The notes below the pieces were generated by a model. It searched no databases, was not told the origin of the DNA, and saw only the letters and a program-made list of their open reading frames with translations. A DNA stretch of 64,000 bases from Papio anubis (Eukaryota; Chordata; Mammalia; Primates; Cercopithecidae): contig NC_044981.1 in assembly GCF_008728515.1 (NCBI RefSeq), positions 93,652,426 through 93,716,425 on the forward strand. The letters are read 5' to 3'. Made by a program: the position numbers and the translations under genes. Shown in pieces: positions 13,201-24,219 of the stretch; position 1 is the first letter of the stretch, and every line of letters begins with the position of its first letter.

Positions 13201-14080
13201 ACAAAGAACTCAAACAAATTCTGGAAAAACAAACAACTGTCATGAGACAAAAGAACATGAATAGACATTTCTCAAAAGAGACATGCATACAGGCAACAGG
13301 CACATGAAAAATGCTCATCATCACTGGCCATCAGAAATGCAAAATCAAAACCTGTGAGATACCATCTCACACCAGTTGAATGGCAATCATTAAAAAGTCA
13401 GGAAACAACAGGTGCTGGAGAGGGATGTGGAGAAATGGGAACCCTTTTACATAATTGGTGGGATTGTAAACTAGTTCAACCATTATGGAAAACAGTATGG
13501 CGATTCCTCAAGGATCTAGAACTAGATGTGCCATATGACCCAGCCATCCCATTGGTAATTTATATACCCAAAAGTTATAAATCATGCTGCTATAAAGACA
13601 CATGCACACATGTATGTTTGTGCAGCACTATTCCTGTCTTAAAGAACTTTGGGAATCAACCCAAATGTCCAGCCAGTGACAGACTGGATTAAGAAAATGT
13701 GGCACATATACACCATGGAATACTATGCAGCCATAAAAGGATGAGTTTGTGTGTCCTTTGTAGGGACATGGATGCAGCTGGAAACCATGTTCTCAGCAAA
13801 CTATCACAGAACAACCAAACACCACATGTTCTCACTCCTTGGGTGGAAACTGAGTTAGTAGATCACTTGGACTTGGGAAGGGGAGACATCACACAGGGCT
13901 ATCATGGGGGAGGGGAGGGAGGGATTGCATTGGGAGTTATACCTGATGTAAGCAAACGTTGACAGTTTTAGCAGCCACATGGCACTAGAGTATACATATG
14001 TAACAAACCTGCACGTTATGCACATGTATCCTAGAACTTAAAGTATAATAATAATAATAAATAAATAAATAAAGGAAAAA
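10288..14080 (+). mobile_element. Primate L1 (L1PA-like), 5'-truncated
   Basis: This is a 3.8 kb L1 that starts inside the ORF2 endonuclease region ('gcaggggttgcaatactagt') and runs to the 3' UTR and an A-rich tail of ATAATAATAATAAATAAATA type near 14040-14075. ORF2 is shattered: 10591-10806 keeps the end of the endonuclease domain with an SDH motif; the reverse-transcriptase FADD catalytic box is readable at 12146-12157; the C-terminal part survives at 13354-13692. Frameshifts and stops separate the pieces, so it cannot move by itself. Target duplications are obscured by a TA/TG repeat at the 3' edge. Confidence 0.93.
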
Positions 14081-14109
14081 TATATGTATATATATGTGTG
14101 TGTGTGTTG
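14081..14109. repeat. TA/TG microsatellite
   Basis: A TATATGTATATATATGTG run continuing into TG repeats lies directly after the A tail of the preceding L1. It probably grew from the tail or the target site. Confidence 0.8.
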
Positions 14110-14445
14110 GTTGTTCTAAATACATGCTGTTTCCCCTGAAATATCAGTTTCTATTTTCTATCCAACTTTTGGAGAAGTTTTCTTTGATTATTAGTTTGAT
14201 TATTAATACTTTGATTATTACTTATTTTTTCTCCTACTTGTTTTTATCTGTTTTTTAGAAATGCAAATATGTATACATATGATATTAACTTTCTTCAATA
14301 TCCATTATGTTCCTCTTTAATCCTCTTTTTTCTTCCTTATTCTTTTACATTCTGTCTTACATAATTTTTTCAGGCGTGAGCTAATGACTCTGTTTGCAGC
14401 AGTATCTATTCTGCTTCTTTATACTTCATTTTGCAGTCTTAATGT
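14110..14445. other. T-rich interval between two L1 copies
   Basis: There is no gene. This is T-rich DNA that could belong to the same old L1 relic seen from 8330. Its last 12 bases before the next element, TGCAGTCTTAAT (14432-14443), are the left target duplication of the minus-strand L1. Confidence 0.35.
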
Positions 14446-17151
14446 ATTTATTTATTATTAATTTTTAACTTTTATTTTAGGTTCATGGGTACATGTGCAG
14501 GTTTGTCATATAGGTAAACTCACCACTCAGGGGTTTGATGTACAGATTATTTCATCACCTGGGTACTAAGCATAGTACCTGACTCTTTTTTGTTTGTTTG
14601 TTTGTTTGTTTGTTTGTTTTTTGAGACGGAGTCTCGCTCTGTCGCCCAGGCTGGAGTGCAGTGGCCAGATCTCCGCTCACTGCAAGCTCCGCCTCCCGGG
14701 TTCGCGCAATTCTCCTGCCTCAGCCTCCCGAGCAGCTGGGACTACAGGCGCCCGCCACCTCGCCCGGCTTATTTTTTTGTATTTTTAGTAGAGACGGGGT
14801 TTCACCGTGTTAGCCAGGATGGTCTCGATCTCCTGACCTCGTGATCCACCCGTCTCGGCTTCCCAAAGTGCTGGGATTACAGGCTTGAGCCACCGCGCCG
14901 GGCCGACTCTTTTTTTTTTTTTCTCTGAACCTCTGCCTCCTCCCAACCTCCTCACTCAAGTAGGCCCCAGTGTCTGTTGTTCCCCTTTCGGTGTCCATTT
15001 GTTCTCATTATGTAGCTCCCACTTAAAAGTGAAACATACAATATTTGGTTTTCTGTTCCTCCATTAGTTTGCTAAGGATAATGGCCTCCAGTCCCTCCAT
15101 GTTACTGCAAAGGACATGATCTCATTTTTTATGGCTGCATAGTATTCCATGGTGTATATGTACTACATTTGTAATCCAGTCTACCATTGATGGGCAGTTA
15201 GGTTGATTCCATGTCTTTGCTATTGTGAATAGTGCTGCAATGAACATATGCCTGCAAGTGTCTTTATAGTCGAATTATTTATATTTCTTTGGATATATAT
15301 TCAGTAGTAGGATTGCTGGATCAAATAGTAGTTCTGTTTTTAGTTCTCTGAAGAATCACCACACTGCTATCCAGAATAGTTGAACTAATTTACACTCCCA
15401 GTAGTAGTAGATAAGCATTCCCTTTTCTCTACAACCTCACCGACATCCTGGTTTTATTTTGTTTGTTTGTTTGTTTGCATTGACTTTTTAATAATGGCCA
15501 TTCTGCCTGGTGTGAGATGGTACCTCATTGTGGGTTTGATTTGCCTTTTGCTAATGATCCGTGATGTTGAGGTTCTTTTCATATGATTGTTGGCAACACA
15601 TATGTCTTCTTTTGAAAAGTGTCTGTTCACGTCCTTTATCCACTTTTTAATGGCACTGTTTTACACTTATATATTTAAGTTTTATGTAGATTCTGAATTT
15701 TAGACCTTTGTTAGGTATATAGTTTGCAAATATTTTCTCCCATTCTGTAGGCTGCCTGTTTACCCCATTTATAGTTTCTTTTGCTGTGCTGAAGAAGCTC
15801 TTTAGTTTAATTAGGTCTAATTTGTCAATTTTTTGTTTTGTTGCAATTGCTTTTGATGTTTTCATCATGAAATCTTTGCCAATTCTTATGTCCAAAATAG
15901 TATTTCCTAAGTTATGTTCCAGGGTTTTTATAGTTTTAGGTTTTACACTTAGGTCTTTAATCTATCTAGAGTTGATTTTTATATGGTGTAAGGAAGGGGT
16001 CCAGTTTCAATCTTCTGCATATAGCTAGTCAGTTATCCCAGCATCATTTATTAATAGGGAGTCCTTTTCCCTCTGCTTGTTTTTTTTTTTTTTTTTTTCT
16101 TTTTCAGTTTTGCCAAAGGTCAGATGGTTGTAGGTGTGTGGCTTTATTTCTGAGCTCTCTATTCTGTTCTGTTGGTCTAGGTGTCTGTTTTTGCACCAGT
16201 ACCATGCTCTTTTGGTTACTGTGTCCTTGTAAGTACACTTTGAAGTTCGGCAATGTGATTCCTCCAGTTTTGTTCTTTTTGCCTAGGATTGCATTGGCTA
16301 TTGGGGCTCTCTTTTGGTTCCATATGAACTTTAGAATACTTTTTTCTAGTTCTGTGAAGAATGTCATTGGTAGTTTGATAGCATTGAATCCATAAATTAC
16401 TTGGAGAAATATGGTCATTTTAATGGTATTGATTCTTTCGTTCCATGAGCATGGAATGTTCTTTCATTTGTTTGTGTCACCCTGATTTCTCTGAGCAGTG
16501 TTTTGTAATTCTTATTGTAGAAGTCTTTCACCTCCCTGCTTAGCTGTATTCCTAGGTATTTTATTCTTGTATACCTAGCTATTTTATTCTTTTTGTGGCT
16601 GTGGTGAATGGGATTGTGTTCCTCGTTTGACTCTCGGCTTGGTTGTTGTCGGTGTATAGGAGTGCTAGTAATTTTTGTACATTGATTTTGTATCCTGAGA
16701 CTTTGCTGAAGTTGTTTGTTTATCAGCTTACGGATCTTTTGGGCCAAGATTATGAGATTTTCTAGATATAGAATCATGTCATCTGCAAACCAGAATAGTT
16801 TGACCTCCTCTCTTCCTATCTGGATGCCCTTTATTTCTTTCTCTTACTTTATTGCTCTGGCCAGGACTTTCAATACTATGTTGAATAGGAGTGATGGTGA
16901 GAGAGGTCATCCTTGTCTTGTGCCAGTTTTTAAGGGGAAAACTTTCAGCTTTTGCCCATTCAGTATAATGTTGGCTGTGTGTTTATCATAGATGGCTCTT
17001 ATTATTTTGAAGTATGCTCCTTTAATGCCTAGTTTATTAAGGGTTATAATGTGAAGGGATGTGAAATTGTATCAAAAGCCTTTTCTGCATCTATTGTGAT
17101 AACCATGTGATTTTTTATCTGTAATTCTGTTTATGTGATAAATCACATTTA
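14446..17151 (-). mobile_element. Primate L1 (L1PB/L1MA-like), minus strand, holds an Alu
   Basis: On the minus strand this is the 3' 2.4 kb of an L1 (excluding the nested Alu). The 3' UTR lies at 14470-14580 and 14916-15100, and ORF2 C-terminal pieces continue up to about 17150. Readable minus-strand ORF2 fragments are 16104-16418, with the L1-typical KNKTGGITLP motif, and 16415-16777. A target duplication TGCAGTCTTAAT is seen at 14432-14443 and 17152-17163. Older than the L1 at 10288 by wording ('cactcaggggtttgatgtac' in the 3' UTR). The body carries a 20-base T run near 16081-16100. Confidence 0.92.
14581..14915 (-). mobile_element. Young AluY, Old World monkey type, nested in L1
   Basis: A complete Alu on the minus strand sits inside the L1 3' UTR. 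An 11-base duplication GACTCTTTTTT is at 14581-14591 and 14905-14915. The oligo(T) side is (TTTG)n. The copy is only lightly diverged from AluY. Bases that differ from human AluY, as I know it, and match Old World monkey AluY consensus include 'ggccagatctc' after 'gcagt', 'cgccacctcgcccggct' and 'ggcttgagccaccg'. The frames on the plus strand at 14590-14844 are antisense-Alu frames. Confidence 0.93.
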
Positions 17152-17163
17152 TGCAGTCTTAAT

Positions 17164-17676
17164 TTATAAAATGGGTGTTTTATTGACTTAGTTTCTCCTT
17201 GGAGCCCTATCAGCTTATGTGTTACATTCTTCTAGTGTATTTTCATTGATTATTTCTGCTCTTGTTTCTCAGGCTTTTTTCAGCACTAATGTGTTTCTTT
17301 AAATTTATTAGAACAAAGAGGAATATTTGTCTGAACTGTATTATTTGTTTTATTCTCTCCCTTTTTTTTTGATGGTATGTTTACAGTGTCACCTGTGCAG
17401 TTCTTGAGTGTTAGTCCTTTTGAAAGGGGCAGCTCTATCCAAGCCTACTTACTATTATCTCAAGAATAATGTGGGAGAAATGGGAAAATTGGGATGAGTT
17501 GAGAAGCAGCTGTATGTGGGAATATGTGTGTGCATTAGTAAATTATGGTGTCTTTAACTGCTTTCCCTCTAAGCCCTTTCTCAAAATCCAATTTTAAGAG
17601 AAAATATTCATCACTCATCTTTACAAATTTTACACCTATATTTTTTGTTAATGTGTTAATACTATTTGAGTCAAGT
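17164..17676. other. Unique or old-repeat T-rich DNA
   Basis: There is no gene. The first 200 bases may continue the old L1 relic; the rest I do not recognise. Confidence 0.4.
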
Positions 17677-17762
17677 AAACACATTTTGGACACTTATCTA
17701 TAAACTCATCTATGCTCTAAAACACATTTTGGACACTTATCTATAAACTCATCTATGCTCTA
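17677..17762. repeat. Perfect 43-bp tandem duplication
   Basis: Positions 17677-17719 and 17720-17762 are identical by eye. Each begins AAACACATTTTGGACACTTA and ends ATCTATGCTCTA. There are exactly two copies and they are not part of any repeat I recognise. Identity of both units suggests a recent slippage or duplication event. Confidence 0.95.
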
Positions 17763-20540
17763 TTTCCAATTTCCATTTCTATTTTATGTTTCCATAATTT
17801 TGTCACTTAATGGAAAACAATACTGACCAGGTCCCATTAGACCTGGGTTCTAGATACAGCTTTTCCTAAAATATTTTTTAGATTTATAAAATTATTTAAA
17901 TACTTTATATCTCAGATTCCTAATAAATTCAATTAAGGCAATCACTAATTCTTTACAAATGGAAATCTCTTCATACTAGAAAAGAGAGTCACGACACAGA
18001 AAGCGACTAAAGTCATTGGAAAGATTTTTGTCCAATTTATAATTTCAACAAAATGAATGAAAACAAAGAAAACTTTATTTACACATTTAAAAAATGTTGT
18101 GCTCAGAAAAGATGTAGGTATGTTTTCCTCACTTATTGCTGTCTATATGTCTTGGGAATGCCCCACCACAGAGGGTATCATTAGAGTGAGAAAGCTTTGT
18201 TAAAGTCTCTTGTATTTTCTCCATAGAGATTTATCCTTTATGGAGGAGAATCAAAGTAAATCAACCATTGTGTATTTTTATTACAACACTAATTTTTTTT
18301 TAAATGAATATTGATATCAAAATTCAGAGAAAAGTTACATATTACTAAATAATAAGTTTTGCTATTAAAAAATAGCCTATTACTTGGAATTCTTTGCCTC
18401 AAACTATAACTGTCTCTGCGTTTCATTATGAAATGTCTTACAGTATCTGGCATGTGATTAAAAAATATATAGGATATATACTTTTTAAAACTAACAGAAA
18501 AGACAACTAATAAAAGACCTGTATTTTACACCAAAAGCTATCAGAGAGGGAAATTATAAAAGAAAACCCATAATTTGATAGGAAAAAAAGGATAAGAAAA
18601 AGCAGAGAGATTCTGATAGGTCACTTTCTTATACACAAGCATTTAGTCTAAGGTAATCTTCCAGGACTGTCAGATTTGATTGAAAGATAATGTAAGATTT
18701 TTTTCTTACCACAATTTATAGCACGTATCCATTAGGAATAATTATGGTTGCATGATTTTGCTAGCTGTTATCTCTACAAGTGTTACTAATGGTTTTATCA
18801 ATTACTCCCTGTCCAATAACTGCATGGTTGTAACCTAATTTAAAGACACTCTATCACCAGGCTGATTTGTGTAGTAGTAAATGACAGCATTTGAGACACC
18901 AGCCAAATGACTCACTTCAGTGACTTAGTTAGTCTCTAATAATTAACAATTAGTAGGTACCTAGAGAAAGCTCAAGAGACTGGAGCTCCCACATTTCTCT
19001 TTCTTATCTAAATACAAGAAGTGAGAGAGACTTCCGTGATTCATATTAATAAAATTGAAGGCCTCTATGGGTTTAGAGAACATGTGTATATAAGAGCTGT
19101 TAATAATGTATATTTAAAATATAATAAATTAGGAGTGACAAATGTTCATAGGTTATGTTTTATTGCACTGGAGTGGGTAGATACTCCAAGACCCACAGTA
19201 GAAAAATTACTATTTTTTTCCAGTCATGTTAGTGGTTTGGTTCAAAAGTACAGTCAATGTGCTAAAAGGGGAACAGTGTTGGCAAATTTGTGCTATTTCT
19301 TGAACTTTAAAGGGAAAATGCTGGATGTGCAAAAAGAAGTACTTCATTACAGATCATTAATGGGGACTTTATGCACAGCTGAAGGCTCAAAAAGGTATTG
19401 CCTGCTTAGAACTAGCTGGGAAGATATTTGAAATCCTTTCTTTTTAATTTAATGAATGTAAAGGATGATTCTTTTCTTTAAAGATGTTATCTCTAAGGTT
19501 TTTTAAAAAGAAATCATCCCGTTTTGAAAGGCTAAGTGTCTGAATTTCAAGTCTTAAGTGGGCTACATTTTCCAAAAGTAGTTTGGCATCTCAAGGTGAA
19601 AGATAGCGAAACGTAAATAGTGAATGCATGCAGCGACCAGGGTTTTGCCCTGTGCTGCTCTTCTGCAGAGTATATCAGTATGTTTAGTTCTACTCCGATA
19701 AAACCCAGTTGCTTTGGGATAATTAATCAGTTAGGTTATTTTGTCAGACTTTAGTACTTTAAGATTTTCTGATTAACGAGAAATTTAAAATAATCATTTA
19801 AAGATGAGTGGATCAAGCAGAATGATAAAAAGCTATATTCAACCCCATGACGACATTCTCAGTGTTACTAGTAAATTCCAACCTATAGAGAAACATGGGC
19901 ACTGTGCTTCATTCTCTACTAGGTGATTCTCAGTAGTCCCTTGAGGAATAGGTAAGCAGAGACAGCTGCAAAGATTTATTACCACCTTGGGGTTTTAGGA
20001 ATGTTAGGGAAAGTATTCTTTAAAAAAAAAAAATTCACACCTACAAGCAATCCTGTTCTGATGATGGCACTTCTCTATAGAGAGTCACAGCTAATGAACA
20101 GATGTTCCTTTATAAGTTCTGATGGACATTTGTAATCCCAGTTTCTTTGGCTCGCTCCACAAATATGCTGAAGGAGTCAAATGTACAAACAAGCTGAAAG
20201 CCCAGGTCCCCAGCCACTCCCTGCTAGTATCATTCCTTGCACATATATTTATGTCACCATTTTGTACTAATCACAAAAGAAATCAGTGGAAAGGAAGAAA
20301 ATGAATTACTGAGTATCTGATCATCTCCTGAACAAGATCACAATGGCCAATTTGCAGAAATGGGTTTCTCTAATTTTCCCTTGTGGTGGTGATGAGGTTA
20401 TGAAATAGTCATAATAGCACAAGAACTGCCCTCTCTGGAAGCTGCTAAGAAAACTCCAACCATAATAGAAGGGCAAGGACTCGTGGTGTTTCTTACAATG
20501 GAGTTGAAGCCCCACCCCTCTTTACCCAGTCATATTTGCA
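17763..20540. other. Repeat-poor unique DNA
   Basis: I see no named repeats. The longest open frame of the window on unsplit sequence (19021-19431, +) begins with GTG, and its first in-frame ATG is only near 19318, so a conventional protein would be about 38 codons; I do not call it. The interval 18830-18960 contains AP-1-like TGACTCA and TGACTTAG words ('aatgactcacttcagtgact'). Confidence 0.5.
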
Positions 20541-20900
20541 TATCCTTTTGAAAACCACACATTGAGTATCTATAGCCCCAGCTGATGTCATCGGGCACAG
20601 CATGCAGCCACTAGAAGTGGGACAATTTTAATTTTTGTAGCTGATTAATCATCATGAAAAAGTAACAGTCAATTGACTCAATCATACATCCATGGTGATT
20701 AATCACACTTCACTTGTGTTTTTTTCCCCCAAGTATTTTACTGACAGTGCAGATGTTGGTTGATTTTCTCCCTTAGCCTTTTACTTGGTCACAGATGTTA
20801 AGTAATCACCTTGTCCTGATACTTGACTTATCCATAATCTTCAGTATTACAAGTCCTTAAAAGAAAATGTGCTCCTTTCTTAGAAATCAAATGGTAACAT
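20541..20900. promoter_or_regulatory. Candidate regulatory element with palindromic TAAT-core sites
   Basis: Within 65 bases lie TGATTAATCA (20642-20651), GTCAATTGAC (20668-20677) and the 12-base palindrome GTGATTAATCAC (20695-20706). Each is a perfect inverted repeat. TGATTAAT/TAAT cores are typical homeodomain contacts, so the cluster could bind homeodomain dimers. A CRE-like TGATGTCA occurs at about 20583. There is no repeat signature. Function is inferred only from motif arrangement. Confidence 0.3.
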
Positions 20901-22480
20901 AGTTATTACCTTAAAAAAAAAGATTAATCAATATATAAAGTAGCCATAATTGTACTCTGTAATCACAAATGCTTTTTTTTAATAATCATGCTACTCCCCC
21001 ATTTGTTCCCCAATGACATGATTACTGATAAAACATTGAGAAAGAGAGCTATTTTTTTTCTTCTTCTTCTCCTGGAGTGTTAATAGCTCAATTTCATTTA
21101 TATTTAATCCAAAACTAGATATTCTAATCCAGATTCATAAAAGGCCTCACCTGGTTGCATTTCATTTCTGGGCAGACACAATATACTCCTGAAAATAAAG
21201 CAGACATTGTACCATGCTCTCACATCAGTACAACACTATTTGAGACTTCTCAGTCACTGTCCCATAAGAGAAGCTGAAATGACTCTACTACTGCCCTATT
21301 TATAAAATTGTCACATATGAATTGTTGATATTTAAGAAGCTATCACAAACACACCAGTCTGTTGGTAAAAGAGCAATATTCAATAAATATTTGAAATGAT
21401 TATGAGTCAATTAAATCACTTTTGGGGACAAGTGAAGACCTAGTTTGTATTCAAGGCAACAGAAAGGCTTCACTTCAGCTTCTTTTGTAGAAGTGGGATT
21501 AGTGGGTGAGGTGTGTTGAAGATATGCTGCAGTCAAGCCCTGGCAGACAGACTTGCCTGTCTAATTTATCAAATGGAAATGCCTGATCCTGAGGGAGAAG
21601 CAAGGTGGCCATCACAAAGTCAAGTCCCACTGCCAGCCCCCCAGACCAGCTTCCATGATTTTAGACTCTCCAATCTTAGAAAGAGGTATCATCCCCCCAA
21701 TGCTGACCTTCAGATAATCTTTGAGATAATTTCCCATGTGAAAAATTGCTTTCATGCCAAGATAACACAGCAGTATTGGGTTCTGCCCTGGATGACTGTC
21801 TTGATACTGTTAATAAAAAGCCTTGGGTTGGATATAATTGTTAATAAACTAATTCTAAAAATCCACTCAAATGTCACTTATAATCAGGATTTTCTGCTGG
21901 GCTAGGACCCCTGGGGAAACCTTTGAAGCTGTGAATCTTGTACGCAATGGCAGGGATGAACATACGAAGGTAGAGAGTCACCATTGCTTCATAGCTTAGT
22001 TGTTTAAAATGATCACGTATGGTGAAGCTCAGAACTACTTGCAGCTGTGAGAACCAGAAAAGAAAGTGAGGGATGGAGAAGAGAACCAGTAGGAAGCTCT
22101 CCAACTAAACCCAGTCCTCTTTGGATGTGCCAGAAGGAGAGGTGAAAAGATGTGATTACTTGTAATTTATAGCAGGAACATCAAGGCACAGAAGATAATA
22201 TAAAAGCATTTCAGTGGGAAGATACCCATGACATGAAACTGTTTAAAACAATTAATCAAAAAAGCCTAATTATTCAATTAGATGGATAAATGAATCTTCT
22301 TAAAAGTGGATATGCAAAAAAAGTGATGATGAAATCTTTTAAAGGGAAATGAGTGTAACAAATCAGCTAAATATGATCTCTAAAAAAAAATTGTGAATAA
22401 TAAGTCAGTGATTATGTTTTAATTGGGCTTTAGCTTTATTATAATTGAGGACACTCATTATCTTGTTTTATTGTATTTAT
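20901..22480. other. Repeat-poor unique DNA
   Basis: I recognise no repeats. Frames at 21513-21905 (+) and 21874-22104 (-) start with GTG and TTG respectively and have no recognisable domain; both are left uncalled. TAAT words remain frequent (for example 'caattaatcaaaaaagccta' near 22248). Confidence 0.45.
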
Positions 22481-23250
22481 GATTTTAATATTCATACCAT
22501 TTGGTACTTTATCTTTGTATACTTTCTGCCAGTGCTTGTTGCACTTCCTGGCTGATTAGTGCCTGGGTCCGTGTGAAGTGAATACAGATGTCTCAATAAT
22601 GATCGGCAGGACGTTGGGCTGATTTTCAGTGTTTGAAGGTCTCCTATAAAGTCGTCCTTTGTGCAATTGTGAGGGTTATTTTTTCCGTTCTTTTTCTTTT
22701 CTCTCTCTCTCTCTCTCAACGTGAACAGCTCTGTTGGTAAGAATCATCTAACAGGAAACTGTTTTTCGCTCTGAAGGAGATCAAGTGACCTCGTTTTGGG
22801 GTATGATAAGTGTTTCTAAAATGACAATTTATAATGCACATTTATCCTTTCTTAGGAAAAACATTCTTTGTGCAAAGAGTAACATCTAACTCATAATTCA
22901 AGCTCTTTATCTCAGGGTAAAACGGAGAGCAAAACAGAGCTCCTATGCTTGTAACTTCCAGGCGATCGGATAAGCCACTCTTTGTTCATAGAACAGGGCA
23001 GTTCAGCCAAAGATTATTTCCAAGTTTTTGTCAATCACTTCTCCCTGTAAAAGGTGCACACATGGCTGATTGCTTACACACTCAAAATCAGCCAAAAGGT
23101 GCAGTCAGAATGAGTAGGCAATAGTACAGCTGCCTTATATGTAAAGAGCTTTAAATGAGCCTTTGAGAAGCAAAGGGGTTAGCCGTTTAGTTCTTATGCA
23201 TGGGATTTTTGGGAACCCAAGTAGCATATGTGAGTATTTAATTTATTTTT
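22481..23250. promoter_or_regulatory. Candidate conserved non-coding stretch
   Basis: This stretch has higher sequence complexity than its A/T-rich surroundings, with words such as 'aatgatcggcaggacgttgg' and 'ccaggcgatcggataagcca' that include rare CpG-containing motifs and a GATA site. A CT run (about 22700-22719) lies inside. It is not a recognised repeat and has no coding frame. Conservation cannot be tested here. Confidence 0.2.
22700..22719. repeat. (CT)n microsatellite
   Basis: A short TCTCTCTCTCTCTC run follows 'gttctttttcttt'. It creates a low-complexity frame on the minus strand. Confidence 0.85.
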
Positions 23251-23740
23251 CAAATCTTTGAAGTAAGTCAGTGGTGAGAATTGTATTTAGATTTTATTTA
23301 AGTCTATAGTTTTGCTGCTGATTATGTTGAGGTTAAGAGTTAAATATAATAGATGGACTCTATTTTGATGCATTGCCAGATAATTGCATATTTTCTAGTC
23401 AATCCTCCTCTTAGAAGAATATTGAATTAATCAAAAACAAAATAAATAATGAATTAATTAATTAACTGAAAGTGGAAAGCTAGTGTGCGCGCAGACACAC
23501 ACAGCCTATGAGATTCTGAGATCCCTAGCTGACCTTGTCATTTCTCTAAATGCAGCAATGAAAATCACTGAAAACTTGGACAGAACTCTTTACTGACCAA
23601 TACAATTTCAAGATCATATTTTTAAAAGAATATTTTAAAATATTTTAATATTATTATGACTTAATTTTAGATCAAAGTGTGTGTTTTCTGACTTGCTTTC
23701 TGAATAGCACTTAGGCAAGTGCTCATATTTTAAGGCACGA

Positions 23741-23947
23741 ATTCTCAACTTCAGCATTATTGACCTTTACAGCCAAATAAATCTTTGTTATAAGGGGCTG
23801 TTTGCTCACATTGTAAGGTGTTTAGCATCTCTGGACCTACCCTCTAGATACCAGTGGCTCCAGCCCTGAGTTGGGACAACAAAAAAATGGCAACGATATT
23901 GCCAAATGTCCCTGGAGTCAAAATCACTCCTGGTTGACAACCATTGT
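23741..23947 (+). mobile_element. hAT-Charlie relic, MER20-like
   Basis: The stretch begins TTCTCAACTTCAGCATTATT and ends with the inverted partner 'ctggttgacaacca', as expected for short inverted termini of this DNA transposon family. The interior keeps 'ggtgtttagcatctctggac', 'ctctagataccagtggctcc' and 'attgccaaatgtccctggag'. It is about 207 bp, close to the MER20 length I remember (about 219). I am confident of the hAT-type element; the exact family name is from memory. Confidence 0.75.
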
Positions 23948-24219
23948 CTTAATAAAGCCTTAGCCTACAGCAAGTAAAACATTCCTAAAACAAAGATAGC
24001 CCACAGTAATACAGTAATGGACAATTATAAAAGCAAGCTATTGATCACAAACACTCTAATTTGAAAACTGGAAAGTGTTGCATGATTTTCAGCTTAGTTT
24101 GTTGGTATTAACCAAATACCATCATCCATAACATTTTAAAAGATTTTATAGGGATGAAGAAGAAATGTTATAAGAAGTTTTGATGTTTAACACAAGAAAA
24201 TTGGAATACTATTAGCATA
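23948..24219. other. Unique A/T-rich DNA
   Basis: I see no gene and no recognised repeat. Confidence 0.5.

Noticed and set aside
19021..19431. 136-codon plus-strand open frame in unique DNA
   Set aside because: It begins with GTG; the first in-frame ATG is near 19318, leaving about 38 codons. No domain, splice sites or poly(A) signal support it.
21513..22104. Plus-strand (130 codons) and minus-strand (76 codons) frames side by side
   Set aside because: They start with GTG and TTG, overlap each other, and have no recognisable domain. A fair acceptor-like pyrimidine tract exists on the minus strand but no further gene structure.
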